Source: Sulfurimonas sp. RIFOXYD12_FULL_33_39
GTDB taxonomy: Bacteria; Campylobacterota; Campylobacteria; Campylobacterales; Sulfurimonadaceae
Direction of reading: 5' to 3'
Assembly (NCBI GenBank): GCA_001829785.1
Contig: MICF01000007.1
Span: 124,001-188,000 of the forward strand
DNA length: 64,000 nucleotides
Part shown: one piece after another, positions 26,199 through 36,352 of the stretch
Layout of the letters: every line of letters starts with the position of its first letter
Numbering within the stretch: position 1 is the stretch's first letter
Program-made: the position numbers and the translations under genes
The notes under the pieces: model-generated
What the model was told of the DNA's origin: nothing
What the model saw: only the letters and a program-made list of their open reading frames with translations
Database searches by the model: none

Positions 26199-27181
26199 GT
26201 TATGAAGAGGCGAAAAAATTATTTACCTCACTCTTTAACCATGAGATGAGCGATGAGCAAATGAGAGAATTTTTGCTTAGTCTAAAGCTTGATGAGAGTA
26301 CTAAAATTGAAGTAATTGCCGCTGCCGCAGAGGTTATGCGCTCATTCGCAATTCCTCTGCCTATATCCGATGATTTACGTCATAGAGTAGTTGATATAGT
26401 AGGTACGGGCGGAGATAAGATAGGAAGTTTTAATATCTCTTCTACGGTTGCAATACTTGTCGCATCATGTGGAAGTATGGTTGCAAAACATGGTAGCCGC
26501 TCGGTTACATCAAAGTCAGGCAGCGCAGATATGTTTGAAGAACTTGGAGTCAGACTTGATTTAAGCATCCAAAACAGTGCAAAACTGCTCGAAGAGACAG
26601 GTTTTACTTTTATGTTTGCCGCAAATCATCATCCTGCCATGAAATTTATAATGCCTGTTAGAAAAACAATACCTGATAAGACCATCTTTAATATATTGGG
26701 ACCGCTTACAAATCCCGCAGGTGCAAAAAAATCTCTTCTTGGCGTATTTAATAAATCATTTGTTCCTAAGATGGCGAAAGCTCTTCAGATAAACGGTGCG
26801 ACTTCGGCTATGGTTGTAAGTTCGTCTGAAGGAATGGATGAAATCAGTCTAAGCGATATTACTTATGCGTCACAGTTAAAAGGCGGAGTGGTTAATGGGT
26901 TTATAATTGATCCTCAAATGTACGGTATAAAAAAAGCTCCTCTATCTGCAATAATCGGAGGAGACGCAAAAGCTAATGCAAAAATTTTATACAATATTTT
27001 TGATGAAAAATCAACAGATGCTCAAAGAGATATTGTACTTATAAATACGGCTTGTGCTTTAATGGTTGATGGATTGGCTCGTGATATCCAAGATGGGCTT
27101 GAAATGGCACGAGAAGCCATAAAAATTAGAAAAGCCAAAGAAAAACTAGAAAATATTATTGAAATATCGAATAAATTATGA
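26195..27181 (+). CDS. trpD: Anthranilate phosphoribosyltransferase
   Basis: A 328-residue enzyme of normal length without a fused TrpG domain. Landmarks are the PRPP-binding GTGGDKIGSFNISS, AKHGSRSVTSKSGSAD, FMFAANHHPAMK, and NILGPLTNPAG. It transfers phosphoribose from PRPP to anthranilate in tryptophan synthesis. It lies away from any trp operon in this window, overlapping the S4 gene upstream and tsaE downstream (ATGA at 27178), so expression is tied to translation-related genes. Confidence 0.95.
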   Translation: MSYEEAKKLFTSLFNHEMSDEQMREFLLSLKLDESTKIEVIAAAAEVMRSFAIPLPISDDLRHRVVDIVGTGGDKIGSFNISSTVAILVASCGSMVAKHGSRSVTSKSGSADMFEELGVRLDLSIQNSAKLLEETGFTFMFAANHHPAMKFIMPVRKTIPDKTIFNILGPLTNPAGAKKSLLGVFNKSFVPKMAKALQINGATSAMVVSSSEGMDEISLSDITYASQLKGGVVNGFIIDPQMYGIKKAPLSAIIGGDAKANAKILYNIFDEKSTDAQRDIVLINTACALMVDGLARDIQDGLEMAREAIKIRKAKEKLENIIEISNKL

Positions 27182-27591
27182 AAAAATATCTACTTAAATT
27201 AGATGAAATCGATACTATTGTTGAATATATTACACAAAATTTTACAAATGGAGTGATAATTTTACGTGGAGATTTGGCAGCAGGAAAAACTACTTTTGTA
27301 AAAAGAATGGTTAAATACTTAGGTATTGAAGATGAAGTGACTTCGCCGACTTTTTCACTTCAGCAGTGCTATGGGGATAAAATATTTCATTATGACATGT
27401 ACAATCACGGGCTTGAGCATTTTATCTCTCTTGGTATGTTAGAAGAGCTAGAGAGAGACGGACTTCATTTTGTGGAGTGGGGAAATGATGAACTCGTTAA
27501 AATATTAAATTCTGCAGATATAAAGACAATGACGATAGATATAGAAAAAATTTCCGATGATAAAAGAGAGTACAAAATATGCATATATTAA
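27178..27591 (+). CDS. tsaE: tRNA threonylcarbamoyladenosine biosynthesis ATPase
   Basis: A 137-residue P-loop protein with Walker [16 protein letters not shown], the [10 protein letters not shown] segment and HFVEWGND near the C-terminus, all typical of TsaE. It works with TsaB and TsaD in making t6A at position 37 of ANN-decoding tRNAs. It overlaps trpD by four bases and lptB by 13. The tsaE-lptB-rpoN order is also found in Campylobacter as I recall it. Confidence 0.93.
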   Translation: MKKYLLKLDEIDTIVEYITQNFTNGVIILRGDLAAGKTTFVKRMVKYLGIEDEVTSPTFSLQQCYGDKIFHYDMYNHGLEHFISLGMLEELERDGLHFVEWGNDELVKILNSADIKTMTIDIEKISDDKREYKICIY

Positions 27592-28301
27592 AAGCGGTAG
27601 ATTTAAAGAAAAAAATAAAAGATTTAGAGATAGTAAAAGGTATGAGTCTTGAGGTAAGAAGCGGCGAGGTTGTAGGGCTCCTTGGACCAAACGGAGCCGG
27701 TAAGACCACTACGTTTTACATGATATGCGGACTTGTTGAGTCAAGTAGCGGAGAGGTGTTTTTTGATGATAAAAATCTCTCAGGAATGCCTCTTCATCAG
27801 AGAGCTTTAAAAGGTATAGGCTATCTTCCTCAGGAAGCCTCTATTTTTAAGGATTTAAGCGTAGAAGAGAATCTTTTAATTGCCGCAGAAGTAAAGATAA
27901 AAGATAAAAAAGCTCAAGAAGAGAGAATTTTAGAGCTTCTTGACATGTTTAATATCGAGCCGATTCGTTATCGTAAAGGAATAAGTCTTAGCGGCGGAGA
28001 GAGACGCCGTGTCGAAATTGCCCGTGCACTTGTAAATAAGCCGAAATTTCTGCTTCTTGACGAACCGTTTGCAGGGGTTGACCCGATTGCCGTCATGGAT
28101 ATTCAAACAGTCATAAAACAACTTGTTTCATACGGGATAGGAGTTCTAATAACAGACCATAACGTGCGTGAAACTTTAGATGTATGCGATAGGGCTTACG
28201 TTATAAAAGCAGGCTCACTTCTAGCAAGCGGTACAAGCGAAGAAATCGGTAAAAATCCTGATGTACGTACCCACTATCTAGGCGAGGAGTTTAAGCTTTA
28301 G
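27579..28301 (+). CDS. lptB: LPS export ABC transporter ATP-binding protein
   Basis: A 240-residue ABC ATPase with Walker [16 protein letters not shown], the signature [15 protein letters not shown], Walker [13 protein letters not shown] and the H-loop TDHNVRETL. The GVDPIAV and final HYLGEEF segments are diagnostic of LptB rather than of a general importer. It powers extraction of lipopolysaccharide from the inner membrane with LptFG. It sits between tsaE and rpoN. Confidence 0.95.
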   Translation: MHILKAVDLKKKIKDLEIVKGMSLEVRSGEVVGLLGPNGAGKTTTFYMICGLVESSSGEVFFDDKNLSGMPLHQRALKGIGYLPQEASIFKDLSVEENLLIAAEVKIKDKKAQEERILELLDMFNIEPIRYRKGISLSGGERRRVEIARALVNKPKFLLLDEPFAGVDPIAVMDIQTVIKQLVSYGIGVLITDHNVRETLDVCDRAYVIKAGSLLASGTSEEIGKNPDVRTHYLGEEFKL

Positions 28302-28314
28302 GAAGCTTAAAAAA

Positions 28315-29583
28315 ATGGCAGCACTTAAACAGACGCAAAGCGTAGAAAATAAGCATAAACTCTCAAATACTCTGCGTAATTGGCTGCCGATATTACACTC
28401 TAGTTTAAGTGATTTGGGCGAGGCAATGTCTCCTTTTGTCGAAGCTAACCCCGTGATAGAAGTAGTCTCCGGGTATGAAGAGAGTTTTGAGAGTAAAATA
28501 CCAAAAAAAATTATAAGCAGCTCGGTAAGCAATACAAGAACAGAGCAAATAGAAGCACTGACAATAGCAAATCGCTCTTTATACGATGTACTTGACGAAC
28601 AGATAGAAGCGCCTTTGTTTCCTACACCGCTCTCACAAAAAATAGCCTCTTTTGTTGTTGCTAATCTTGATGAAAACGGATACTATGAAGGCAACAGCGA
28701 AGCGTTTTGCAAAGATAATAATATTAATGAATATGAATTTGAAAAAGTCCGAAAAAGATTTGCACATGTAGAACCTGTCGGAATTGCCGCAAAGAATCTA
28801 GCCGAGTCGTTTATATTTCAGTTGGATTACTCTGATATAAGTGATGAGGCATACTCTCTGGCCGTTAAAGTTATAGAAGATATAGAGAATATCTATGCTT
28901 ACTCAAATGAAAAAAATTTTCAAGAAGTTATGCGTGTTTTAGGAACGTTTAAAAATCCTCCCGCAATCGAGTATCTTGAAGAGTCGTCACAAATTATTCC
29001 TGATTTGATGATATATTTTAATGATGATAATTCAATAGAGGTAAAATTAAATGACGCCTATTATCCTACAATAAATATTGATATGAATTATGGGGTTGAG
29101 CATGAGTTTGTATCACAAAAGATAAAAGAGGCAAAAAGTTTGGTTGATGCGCTTGATATGAGAAAAGCTACTCTCTATAAAGTCGGGCTTATGATAGTCG
29201 AGTATCAGTATGAATTTTTTACGGGCGGCGCAATAATGCCGCTTACTCTAAAGACATTAGCAGATGAGTTTGGACATAATCCATCTACCATTTCAAGAGC
29301 AATAGCCAATAAGTATATAGCCTGCAACAGAGGTATATATGCAATGAAAGAATTTTTTACTACGGCAATAGATGAAGATGTTTCAAATGCGGCTATAAAA
29401 GAGTTTTTAGTCGGTGTCATTAAGCAGGAAAATAGAAAAAAACCATTAAGCGATATGAAACTTTTGGAACTTATTCAAGAAAAATTTAAAGTCCAAATGG
29501 TTAGAAGAACAATTGCAAAATACCGAAAACAATTAAATATAGCAGGTTCAAGTGAGCGAAAAAAACTCTATCATTTACATTAA
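28315..29583 (+). CDS. rpoN: RNA polymerase sigma-54 factor
   Basis: A 422-residue protein. The N-terminal activator-interacting region is short and not notably Gln-rich. A core-binding domain and a helix-turn-helix (LADEFGHNPSTISRAI) follow, and the RpoN box (RRTIAKYRKQLNI) is near the C-terminus. It directs transcription from GG-N10-GC promoters; in Campylobacterota these include many flagellar rod, hook and hook-associated genes. One such site lies before flgL in this window. It starts 13 bp after lptB and overlaps the TIGR02757 gene by 32 bp. Confidence 0.95.
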   Translation: MAALKQTQSVENKHKLSNTLRNWLPILHSSLSDLGEAMSPFVEANPVIEVVSGYEESFESKIPKKIISSSVSNTRTEQIEALTIANRSLYDVLDEQIEAPLFPTPLSQKIASFVVANLDENGYYEGNSEAFCKDNNINEYEFEKVRKRFAHVEPVGIAAKNLAESFIFQLDYSDISDEAYSLAVKVIEDIENIYAYSNEKNFQEVMRVLGTFKNPPAIEYLEESSQIIPDLMIYFNDDNSIEVKLNDAYYPTINIDMNYGVEHEFVSQKIKEAKSLVDALDMRKATLYKVGLMIVEYQYEFFTGGAIMPLTLKTLADEFGHNPSTISRAIANKYIACNRGIYAMKEFFTTAIDEDVSNAAIKEFLVGVIKQENRKKPLSDMKLLELIQEKFKVQMVRRTIAKYRKQLNIAGSSERKKLYHLH

Positions 29584-30319
29584 AGATAAACTAGACGCAG
29601 AGGTTGCTAAACGCAACTGTGAAGGTGAAGTTTGCGAAGAGCGTTTAGACCCTATTATGGTTGCGCATCGCTATAAAGATGAGACTGTCTCGCTGATTTG
29701 CGCTTTTTTTGCTTATGGAAACGTAAAACAGATTGTAAAATTTTTAAACTCTCTTGATTTTTCACTTCTTAAAAAAAGTGACGATGAGATACAAGAAGGT
29801 TTGAAAAATCACTACTACAGATTTCAAAAAAGCGAAGATGTTATAGCTCTTTTTATAGCACTAAAACGCTTAGGCGAAAAAACAACTATAGAGGAAGTTT
29901 TTAAAAAGGGGTATCTTAAAAATGCAAATGTAATTGAGGGGATTAATGAGCTGATAAAAACGCTACATGTACTCAATCCATACTCAAGTATGGGGTATAA
30001 CTTTTTAATCTCTCAAATCACTACAAAAACAAAGGGAGCAGGGGCGTTAAAGAGGTGGATGATGTATCTGCGTTGGATGGTAAGAGAGGACAACATAGAC
30101 ATGGGTTTGTGGAGCGGAGTCGATAAAGCGGATTTGATAATTCCTCTTGATACTCACACTTTCAATGTTTCAAAAAAACTGGGGCTTTTAAACAGAAAGA
30201 GCTATGATTTAGAAGCGGCTATAGAGCTTACATCTAAACTCAAAGAGTTTGATAAAAATGACCCTTTGAAATATGATTTTGCACTTTATCGTATAGGGCA
30301 GGAGAAACTTGCACTTTAA
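29552..30319 (+). CDS. TIGR02757 family protein
   Basis: A 255-residue protein matching the conserved TIGR02757/DUF2400 family as I recall it (HRYKDETVSLICAFFAYG; LKRWMMYLRWMVREDN; IIPLDTHTFNVS; DPLKYDFALYRIGQ). The DTHTFNVSKKLGL segment resembles helix-hairpin DNA glycosylases, but no function is established. The GTG start lies inside the rpoN 3' end, and its stop overlaps the converging dgkA gene by four bases. Confidence 0.82.
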   Translation: MSEKNSIIYIKDKLDAEVAKRNCEGEVCEERLDPIMVAHRYKDETVSLICAFFAYGNVKQIVKFLNSLDFSLLKKSDDEIQEGLKNHYYRFQKSEDVIALFIALKRLGEKTTIEEVFKKGYLKNANVIEGINELIKTLHVLNPYSSMGYNFLISQITTKTKGAGALKRWMMYLRWMVREDNIDMGLWSGVDKADLIIPLDTHTFNVSKKLGLLNRKSYDLEAAIELTSKLKEFDKNDPLKYDFALYRIGQEKLAL

Positions 30320-30684
30320 TTTTTACTAAAAATATCTAGTAAAATTACTGCCCATGTTATAACAAACACAAAAATACTCAAAAAGACTACAGTACTTCCT
30401 ACATCCTTTGCACGACCTGCCATATGATGATGCTCCAGCGTAACCAAATCAACCACTCTCTCTATAGCGCTGTTAATAGCTTCTGCTATTAGCATCCCCA
30501 TCAATGATATAAACATTAAAACTTTATAAACAATTGTTGCATCAATAACTAAAATAACAGGTAGTAACACAATCGCTATAATTAATTCAATCTTAAAAGA
30601 TGTCTCATTTTGAATTAAATCTATCAATCCTTTCAATGCATAACTTGTATTTTTAAAAAAATTATATTTAGGCTGATTTCTCAA
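30316..30684 (-). CDS. dgkA: Diacylglycerol kinase (undecaprenol kinase family)
   Basis: A 122-residue integral membrane protein with three hydrophobic segments (about 30-48, 50-68, 95-117). The family signature is EAINSAIERVVD, followed by HHHMAGRAKDVGS. It phosphorylates diacylglycerol left over from periplasmic glucan or lipid A modification, or undecaprenol in some relatives. It is a single gene, diverging from the CoA-binding protein across 123 bp. Confidence 0.93.
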   Translation of the reverse strand: MRNQPKYNFFKNTSYALKGLIDLIQNETSFKIELIIAIVLLPVILVIDATIVYKVLMFISLMGMLIAEAINSAIERVVDLVTLEHHHMAGRAKDVGSTVVFLSIFVFVITWAVILLDIFSKN

Positions 30685-30807
30685 TTTGTTTTCTCTTCTT
30701 TATCTAAATTCTGTGATTGTAACTATACAACAATTTTACATATATTTTTTAATTCATAGATAAGTTGGATATAATTACTAAATTTAATAAAAAAACAAGG
30801 GATTTTT

Positions 30808-31236
30808 ATGGAATGTGAGTTTCCTGCGATTAATTCTAATGAACAAGAGATAAAAGAGATTTTTGATAGTGTAAAAACAATAGCTGTTATAGGGCTTTCT
30901 CCGGATGATAGCAAAGCTAGTCACAGAGTGGCAGCGTATCTGCAACAGCAGGGTTTTAAAATAGTTCCTATCTATCCCAAAGAGGATACAATCCTTGGAG
31001 AAAAAGTTTATCGCTCACTTTTAGAAGTCCCTTTTGAAGTTGATATGGTAGATATTTTTAGAAAACCAAAAGAGCTTAATAATGTTGCCGATGATTGTAT
31101 AAAACGCGGCGATGTAAAAGTTTTTTGGGCACAAAAAGAGATTGTAAATAATGAAGCCGCGGCAAAAGCCAAAGAACATGGAATGAGAGTTGTTCAAAAT
31201 AAGTGTACGATGGTAGAACATCGCACTTTACGCTAG
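30808..31236 (+). CDS. CoA-binding domain protein (YccU type)
   Basis: A 142-residue Rossmann-like protein: IAVIGLSPDDSKASHRVAAY near the start, then PIYPKEDTILGEKVYRSL, VDIFRKP, and the C-terminal VVQNKCTMVEHR. The family binds CoA; its biological role is unclear. It is 9 bp upstream of ilvA, an order also found in Campylobacter from memory. A TATAAT at about 30770 may be its -10 element. Confidence 0.85.
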   Translation: MECEFPAINSNEQEIKEIFDSVKTIAVIGLSPDDSKASHRVAAYLQQQGFKIVPIYPKEDTILGEKVYRSLLEVPFEVDMVDIFRKPKELNNVADDCIKRGDVKVFWAQKEIVNNEAAAKAKEHGMRVVQNKCTMVEHRTLR

Positions 31237-31245
31237 GAGTTTTAT

Positions 31246-32448
31246 TTGTTTGATGTAAAAAAAATTTATGAGGCAAAAGAGCGAATAAAAGATGTAGTAG
31301 TAGATACGCCCCTCTCTTATGCACCGCATTTAAGTGAAAGTTCCGGATGTGAGGTCTATCTTAAAAAAGAGAATCTTCAGGTTACAGGTGCATTTAAAAT
31401 TAGAGGTGCGTATAACAAAATAGCTCTGCTAAGCGATGAACAAAAAACATGCGGAGTCGTGGCAGCAAGTGCAGGAAATCACGCGCAGGGCGTTGCTCTT
31501 TCAGCTTCAAAATTCGGTATAAAGGCAGTTATAGTTATGCCTGAATCAACACCTCTGACAAAAGTAAACGGCGTAAAAAAATATGGTGCAGAGGTTATTT
31601 TACATGGAACAAATTACGATGAAGCTTATGCTTACGCTATAAAGCATGGCGAAAAAAACTCACTAACATTTGTACACCCTTTTGAAGATGCCGATGTTAT
31701 AGCAGGACAAGGTACTCTGGCTTTAGATATCTTAGATAGATGTGATAATTTTGATGCTGTTATTATTCCAGTTGGCGGGGGTGGACTTATATCAGGCATG
31801 GCGGCAGCATTTAAGAGCATAAACTCTAAAATAGAAGTTATTGGAGTTAGTGCTAAAGGTGCTCCTGCGCTTAAAAATTCATTTGAGCTTAAAACGGCAG
31901 TCGATAGTTTAAGCGTAAGAACAATTGCAGATGGGATAGCAGTTCGCGATACATCTACTATAACATTAAACTACATGTTAGAGAGTGTTGACAGATTTAT
32001 AAGCGTGGACGACGAAGAGATAGCCAGTGCTATATTGTTTTTACTAGAGAAACAAAAACTTGTTGTTGAAGGTGCCGGAGCAGTCGGTGTCGCTGCACTT
32101 TTGCACAATAAACTTGAGCATTTAAAAGGTAAAAAAGTAGCAGTTGTTTTAAGCGGCGGAAATATGGATGTGACGCTTCTTTCTGTTATCATAGAAAAAG
32201 GTTTGTTAAAATCAGGCAGAAAAATGAAACTAACGGTTACACTTATTGATAAGCCCGGTTCACTTATGCGATTTACGCAGATACTTCAAGAGTTAAATGC
32301 AAATATTGTACATATTGCCTATGACAGAACATCTATATCGCTTGACTACGGCGATGCTAATGTAACTGTACATGTGGAGACAAAGGGCGAAGAGCATCAA
32401 CAGATGATTTACAAAGTGTTGAAAGAAGAAAATTACATAAGAGATTAG
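31246..32448 (+). CDS. ilvA: Threonine ammonia-lyase
   Basis: A 400-residue PLP enzyme. The PLP lysine is in GAFKIRGAYN, SAGNHAQGVA and the PVGGGGLISG phosphate loop follow, and a C-terminal ACT-like domain occupies about residues 325-400 (TLIDKPGSLMRFTQIL). It makes 2-oxobutyrate from threonine, the first step to isoleucine. The short single ACT region is that of the TIGR01127-type enzyme. The TTG start at 31246 follows AGGAG at 31235-31239. The branched-chain genes ilvBN lie 2.2 kb downstream. Confidence 0.94.
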   Translation: MFDVKKIYEAKERIKDVVVDTPLSYAPHLSESSGCEVYLKKENLQVTGAFKIRGAYNKIALLSDEQKTCGVVAASAGNHAQGVALSASKFGIKAVIVMPESTPLTKVNGVKKYGAEVILHGTNYDEAYAYAIKHGEKNSLTFVHPFEDADVIAGQGTLALDILDRCDNFDAVIIPVGGGGLISGMAAAFKSINSKIEVIGVSAKGAPALKNSFELKTAVDSLSVRTIADGIAVRDTSTITLNYMLESVDRFISVDDEEIASAILFLLEKQKLVVEGAGAVGVAALLHNKLEHLKGKKVAVVLSGGNMDVTLLSVIIEKGLLKSGRKMKLTVTLIDKPGSLMRFTQILQELNANIVHIAYDRTSISLDYGDANVTVHVETKGEEHQQMIYKVLKEENYIRD

Positions 32449-32451
32449 AAA

Positions 32452-34578
32452 ATGGATTATATAAAAAATAGTAAGTTTGAAAAAGCAGTAATAGATATAA
32501 AAATATTAGGCGATAATTACCTGCTAGTAAGTGATTCTGCTACAACCATAAGGTATTTGGACTATGAAACACTTGAAATAAAAAATCAATTAAAAGCTAA
32601 TGCCGTTCATGAAAGATATGTTAACAATGTAGTATATCTCAGTCCGGATGCAGATTATCTTGCTCTTATAAGTACGGGAGCAAGAGAGTCTAAACTATAT
32701 GATACAAAGACAAAAAAATTAATCGGTATGGTAAATAGACATCAAGGCGAAGTTTCATGTGTCGCTATTGACCCAAAAACAAAGTACATGTTCTCCGGTG
32801 GAGACGACGGGATTACGTTTGGAGTAGATATTAAAAGTGGGCAGTTGGCTTTTACGCTTCCTAGACATATAGATACTATAAACGATATAGCTTTTAGTAA
32901 AAGCGGACAGTGGGTTGCAACTGCTAGTTATGATAAAAACATAGCTATTTTCAATTTAATAACTATGACACCAAAAGATAGGCTAAAGGCTCACTCTGCA
33001 CCTGTCGTAAAATTACAATTTTTAAGCAAAAATAGATTAATAAGTATAGATAAAAAGAGCAGTGCAATAGTTTGGGATATTATTAGCTCAAAAATAGTAG
33101 CAAGATTAAACGGCATACATGATGATGTTACGGCAATAGCGGTGGGATGTGATGAATCATTTTTATTTTTAGGAACAAAACTCGGTTATATTTTAGTTTA
33201 TGATTTGAAAACATATGAGCAAATTTCAATGAAATATATAAAATTAGAGAGTACCGTTACAGCTCTTAATTTTGATGAAGCAAAAAACCATTTGTTGATA
33301 GGTACTGAAAATGGGGATCTTCTTATCTATGATATATTTGAAGATGAAAAAGCCATGTATGAGATGATTAGTTATAAAAAATATCATTTATTACAGGGAT
33401 ATATAGATAAAAATCCTCTTTTGGTTTATACAAAAGCATATTTGTCTTTTGACGAATTATGGGTAAGTACACTGCAAAAAGCTAAAGAGCTTATTGAAAG
33501 CGGGAACAAACAAGGTACCACAAAACTCTTTGAAGGCTTTATGGAGATTCCATCGAAAAAACAGCAGATTCAAAAATTATTGGCGCAGTATGCAGAATTT
33601 GATAAATTTTTACTTTTAGTTACTCAAAATAGATATGCTCTTGCATATCCGCTAGCAAACGTTAATCCTATTTTTAAAGAGACAAAAGCATATAAAACTA
33701 TGGAAATGCAGTGGAAAAAAAGTATTTCAATAGCTCAAAAATATATGTTAAATTCCAATAATCATGAAAAAATAAAAGAGATTTTTGCTCCATATAGAGG
33801 TGTTGCCGAGAAAACTGCTATTATTCAAGATTTGATGGTCAATTCAGCACTGTTTAATAGATTTAAATCTGCATTAGTTCAAAAAAGTTTTAAATTGGCA
33901 TTTGAACTTGCAAAAAAACATCCGTTTTTAAAAGAGACTGCGGAGTACAATGCGCTAATTAATTACTCGGATACTATCTATATGAAAGCAAAAAACTTTG
34001 AAAAATCAGGAGACACGCACGCTGCCGTAAAAATATATCGTATTTTAGTTGATTTTGAAGACTTCAAGGATGAAGCTAAAGAACTTATAGACGATATGGA
34101 ACATCAGCATAAGTTTTACGCCGCTTTGGCAGAGAAGGATATTGCTACGGCATATAATATTTTAGATGATTCAGACACTCTGCAATATTCTCAAGAGGGT
34201 ATGAAACTTGAAGAAGCGTGGGAAAATGATTATCTTACTGCAAGCAGATTTGCCGCAAAAGCCAGTGTTGATGGTGTAAAAAATACTCTTTTAAAATATA
34301 TGAACATAAAATCAAAATTTATGGCTATTGCTACGGCTGTATCTTGGTGTTATATTACACAGTTAAATATTGCTCTAAAAAATAAAACAGAACAAAAAAT
34401 TATAGAAAACGGAATAAAAAATTATATACTTTACTATGGTTTGAGCGATCAGATAACAACTTTTTTTACTGCATTTGTAAAAGAGTATCCAAATACAAAG
34501 TTAGTTTTAGAATCTCAGGTTCAAGGCTCTATTGAGGTTTGGAAACCATCCATGATAGTTAATTCAATATTAGATTAA
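32452..34578 (+). CDS. WD40 repeat protein with alpha-helical C-terminal half
   Basis: A 708-residue soluble protein. Residues 1 to about 300 contain WD40-like blades (SCVAIDPKTKYMFSGGDDG; DIAFSKSGQWVATASYDKNI; KSSAIVWDI), enough for one propeller. Residues about 330-700 are helical and repeat a motif ending in AYPLANVNPIFKETKAY or AFELAKKHPFLKETAEY, resembling TPR-like units. There is no signal peptide or enzyme motif. It is probably a protein-protein scaffold. It starts three bases after ilvA and precedes ilvB by 79 bp, but nothing links it to amino-acid synthesis. I do not know a characterised homologue. Confidence 0.75.
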   Translation: MDYIKNSKFEKAVIDIKILGDNYLLVSDSATTIRYLDYETLEIKNQLKANAVHERYVNNVVYLSPDADYLALISTGARESKLYDTKTKKLIGMVNRHQGEVSCVAIDPKTKYMFSGGDDGITFGVDIKSGQLAFTLPRHIDTINDIAFSKSGQWVATASYDKNIAIFNLITMTPKDRLKAHSAPVVKLQFLSKNRLISIDKKSSAIVWDIISSKIVARLNGIHDDVTAIAVGCDESFLFLGTKLGYILVYDLKTYEQISMKYIKLESTVTALNFDEAKNHLLIGTENGDLLIYDIFEDEKAMYEMISYKKYHLLQGYIDKNPLLVYTKAYLSFDELWVSTLQKAKELIESGNKQGTTKLFEGFMEIPSKKQQIQKLLAQYAEFDKFLLLVTQNRYALAYPLANVNPIFKETKAYKTMEMQWKKSISIAQKYMLNSNNHEKIKEIFAPYRGVAEKTAIIQDLMVNSALFNRFKSALVQKSFKLAFELAKKHPFLKETAEYNALINYSDTIYMKAKNFEKSGDTHAAVKIYRILVDFEDFKDEAKELIDDMEHQHKFYAALAEKDIATAYNILDDSDTLQYSQEGMKLEEAWENDYLTASRFAAKASVDGVKNTLLKYMNIKSKFMAIATAVSWCYITQLNIALKNKTEQKIIENGIKNYILYYGLSDQITTFFTAFVKEYPNTKLVLESQVQGSIEVWKPSMIVNSILD

Positions 34579-34657
34579 AAAGTTGTATTCACTTTTAACT
34601 TATAATATAGTTCAATTTATATATAATTGGCGAATTTTTTAAAATAGGAGACTTTTC

Positions 34658-36352
34658 ATGCAGATAAGTGGCGCGCAGATGGTCATTGAAGCTTTAATTG
34701 CAGAGGGTGTTGACACAGTGTTTGGCTACCCCGGCGGAGCAATTATGAATGTCTATGATGAAATTTATAAGCAAACTAATTTTAAACATATACTTACTAG
34801 ACATGAACAAGCTGCCGTGCATGCTGCCGAGGGTTATTCAAAAGTAAGCGGAAAAGTCGGCGTTGCAATGATAACAAGCGGTCCGGGCTTTACAAATGCC
34901 GTAACAGGACTTGCAGATGCATATATGGATTCAATACCGTTAGTTGTTATAAGCGGGCAGGTTCCTATGAGCCTAATCGGCACAGATGCGTTTCAAGAGA
35001 TTGATGCAGTCGGAATTAGTCGTTCATGCACAAAACACAACTATCTTGTTACGGACGCAAGTGATTTGCCAAGAGTTCTTAAAGAGGCTTTTTATATAGC
35101 AGCAAGTGGAAGACCGGGACCGGTACATGTTGATATTCCAAAGGATGTAACTGCACAAATAGCAGAGTTTGATTACTCTATAGAGTTAAATCTTGAGACA
35201 TATAAACCACATGTAAAAGGTAATCCTCGTCAAATCAAAAAAGCGATGGAAGCGATATCAAAAGCAAAAAGACCAATCTTTTATTTAGGTGGCGGTATTA
35301 TAAACTCGAATGCAGCTTATGAAGTAAGAGAGTTAGTCCATGCAACAGGTATTCCTGCCGTTGAGACATTTATGGCTAGAGGAACACTCTCGCATGATGA
35401 TGAGTTGTTAATATCTATGCTTGGTATGCATGGAAGTTATGCTGCGAATATGGCTATGAGTGAGACTGATTTAGTTATCGGTCTTGGTGCTAGATTTGAT
35501 GATAGGGTAACAGGCAAATTAGCTGAATTTGCTAAAAATGCTGGAGTTATACATGTAGATATAGACCCAGCAAGTATATCTAAGCTTGTAAATGCGGATT
35601 ATCCGATAGTTGGCGATGTCAAAAATGTTGTTAAAGAGATGATTGAACTCTTATCCATGATTAATCCTACCAAATATAAGGCTTGGAGAGAGACGATAAG
35701 AAATTTTGATGAACTTCATCCTTTGACATATCACGAAGACAGTGAGAGATTAAAACCTCAATGGGTTATACAAAGAGTAGGCGAACTTTTGGGTGATAGT
35801 GCAAATATATCAACCGATGTCGGACAGCATCAGATGTGGACAGCTCAATTTTATCCGTTTACGCGTCCTCGTCAGTTTATAAGCTCTGGCGGACTCGGAA
35901 CAATGGGGTTTGGTTTTCCTGCAGCTATGGGTGTAAAAGCGGCATGCCCTGAAAAAATTAGCATAAACTTTACGGGAGACGGCTCAATTTTGATGAATTG
36001 TCAAGAGTTGATGACGGCAGTTGAGAAAAAACTTCCTGTAATCAATATTATTTTGAATAATAATTTTTTAGGTATGGTTAGACAGTGGCAAACTCTTTTT
36101 TATAACAAAAGACATAGCGAAACAGACTTGAGCGTTCAGCCTGATTTTGTAAAACTTTCAGAAGCTTTTGGCGGTCTTGGCTATAGAGTAAACACAAAAG
36201 ATGAGTTTGATGCGGCATTAAAAGATGCAGTTGAGAAAAATGTTGTTACTTTTATAGAGGTTATTGTTGAGAGACTTGAAAACGTTATGCCTATGGTACC
36301 TGCCGGCGGTTCACTGTTTAATATGATGTTATTAGAGAAGAAGGAGAAGTAA
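34658..36352 (+). CDS. ilvB: Acetolactate synthase large subunit
   Basis: A 564-residue ThDP enzyme. The catalytic Glu is in LTRHEQAAVHAAEGY, with GPGFTN, the FAD-contact region GARFDDRVTGK, and the ThDP/metal motif GDGSILMN followed by NNNFLGMVRQW. It condenses pyruvate with pyruvate or 2-oxobutyrate for valine, leucine and isoleucine. AGGAG lies before ATG 34658. The stop overlaps the ilvN start (TAATG). Confidence 0.96.
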   Translation: MQISGAQMVIEALIAEGVDTVFGYPGGAIMNVYDEIYKQTNFKHILTRHEQAAVHAAEGYSKVSGKVGVAMITSGPGFTNAVTGLADAYMDSIPLVVISGQVPMSLIGTDAFQEIDAVGISRSCTKHNYLVTDASDLPRVLKEAFYIAASGRPGPVHVDIPKDVTAQIAEFDYSIELNLETYKPHVKGNPRQIKKAMEAISKAKRPIFYLGGGIINSNAAYEVRELVHATGIPAVETFMARGTLSHDDELLISMLGMHGSYAANMAMSETDLVIGLGARFDDRVTGKLAEFAKNAGVIHVDIDPASISKLVNADYPIVGDVKNVVKEMIELLSMINPTKYKAWRETIRNFDELHPLTYHEDSERLKPQWVIQRVGELLGDSANISTDVGQHQMWTAQFYPFTRPRQFISSGGLGTMGFGFPAAMGVKAACPEKISINFTGDGSILMNCQELMTAVEKKLPVINIILNNNFLGMVRQWQTLFYNKRHSETDLSVQPDFVKLSEAFGGLGYRVNTKDEFDAALKDAVEKNVVTFIEVIVERLENVMPMVPAGGSLFNMMLLEKKEK

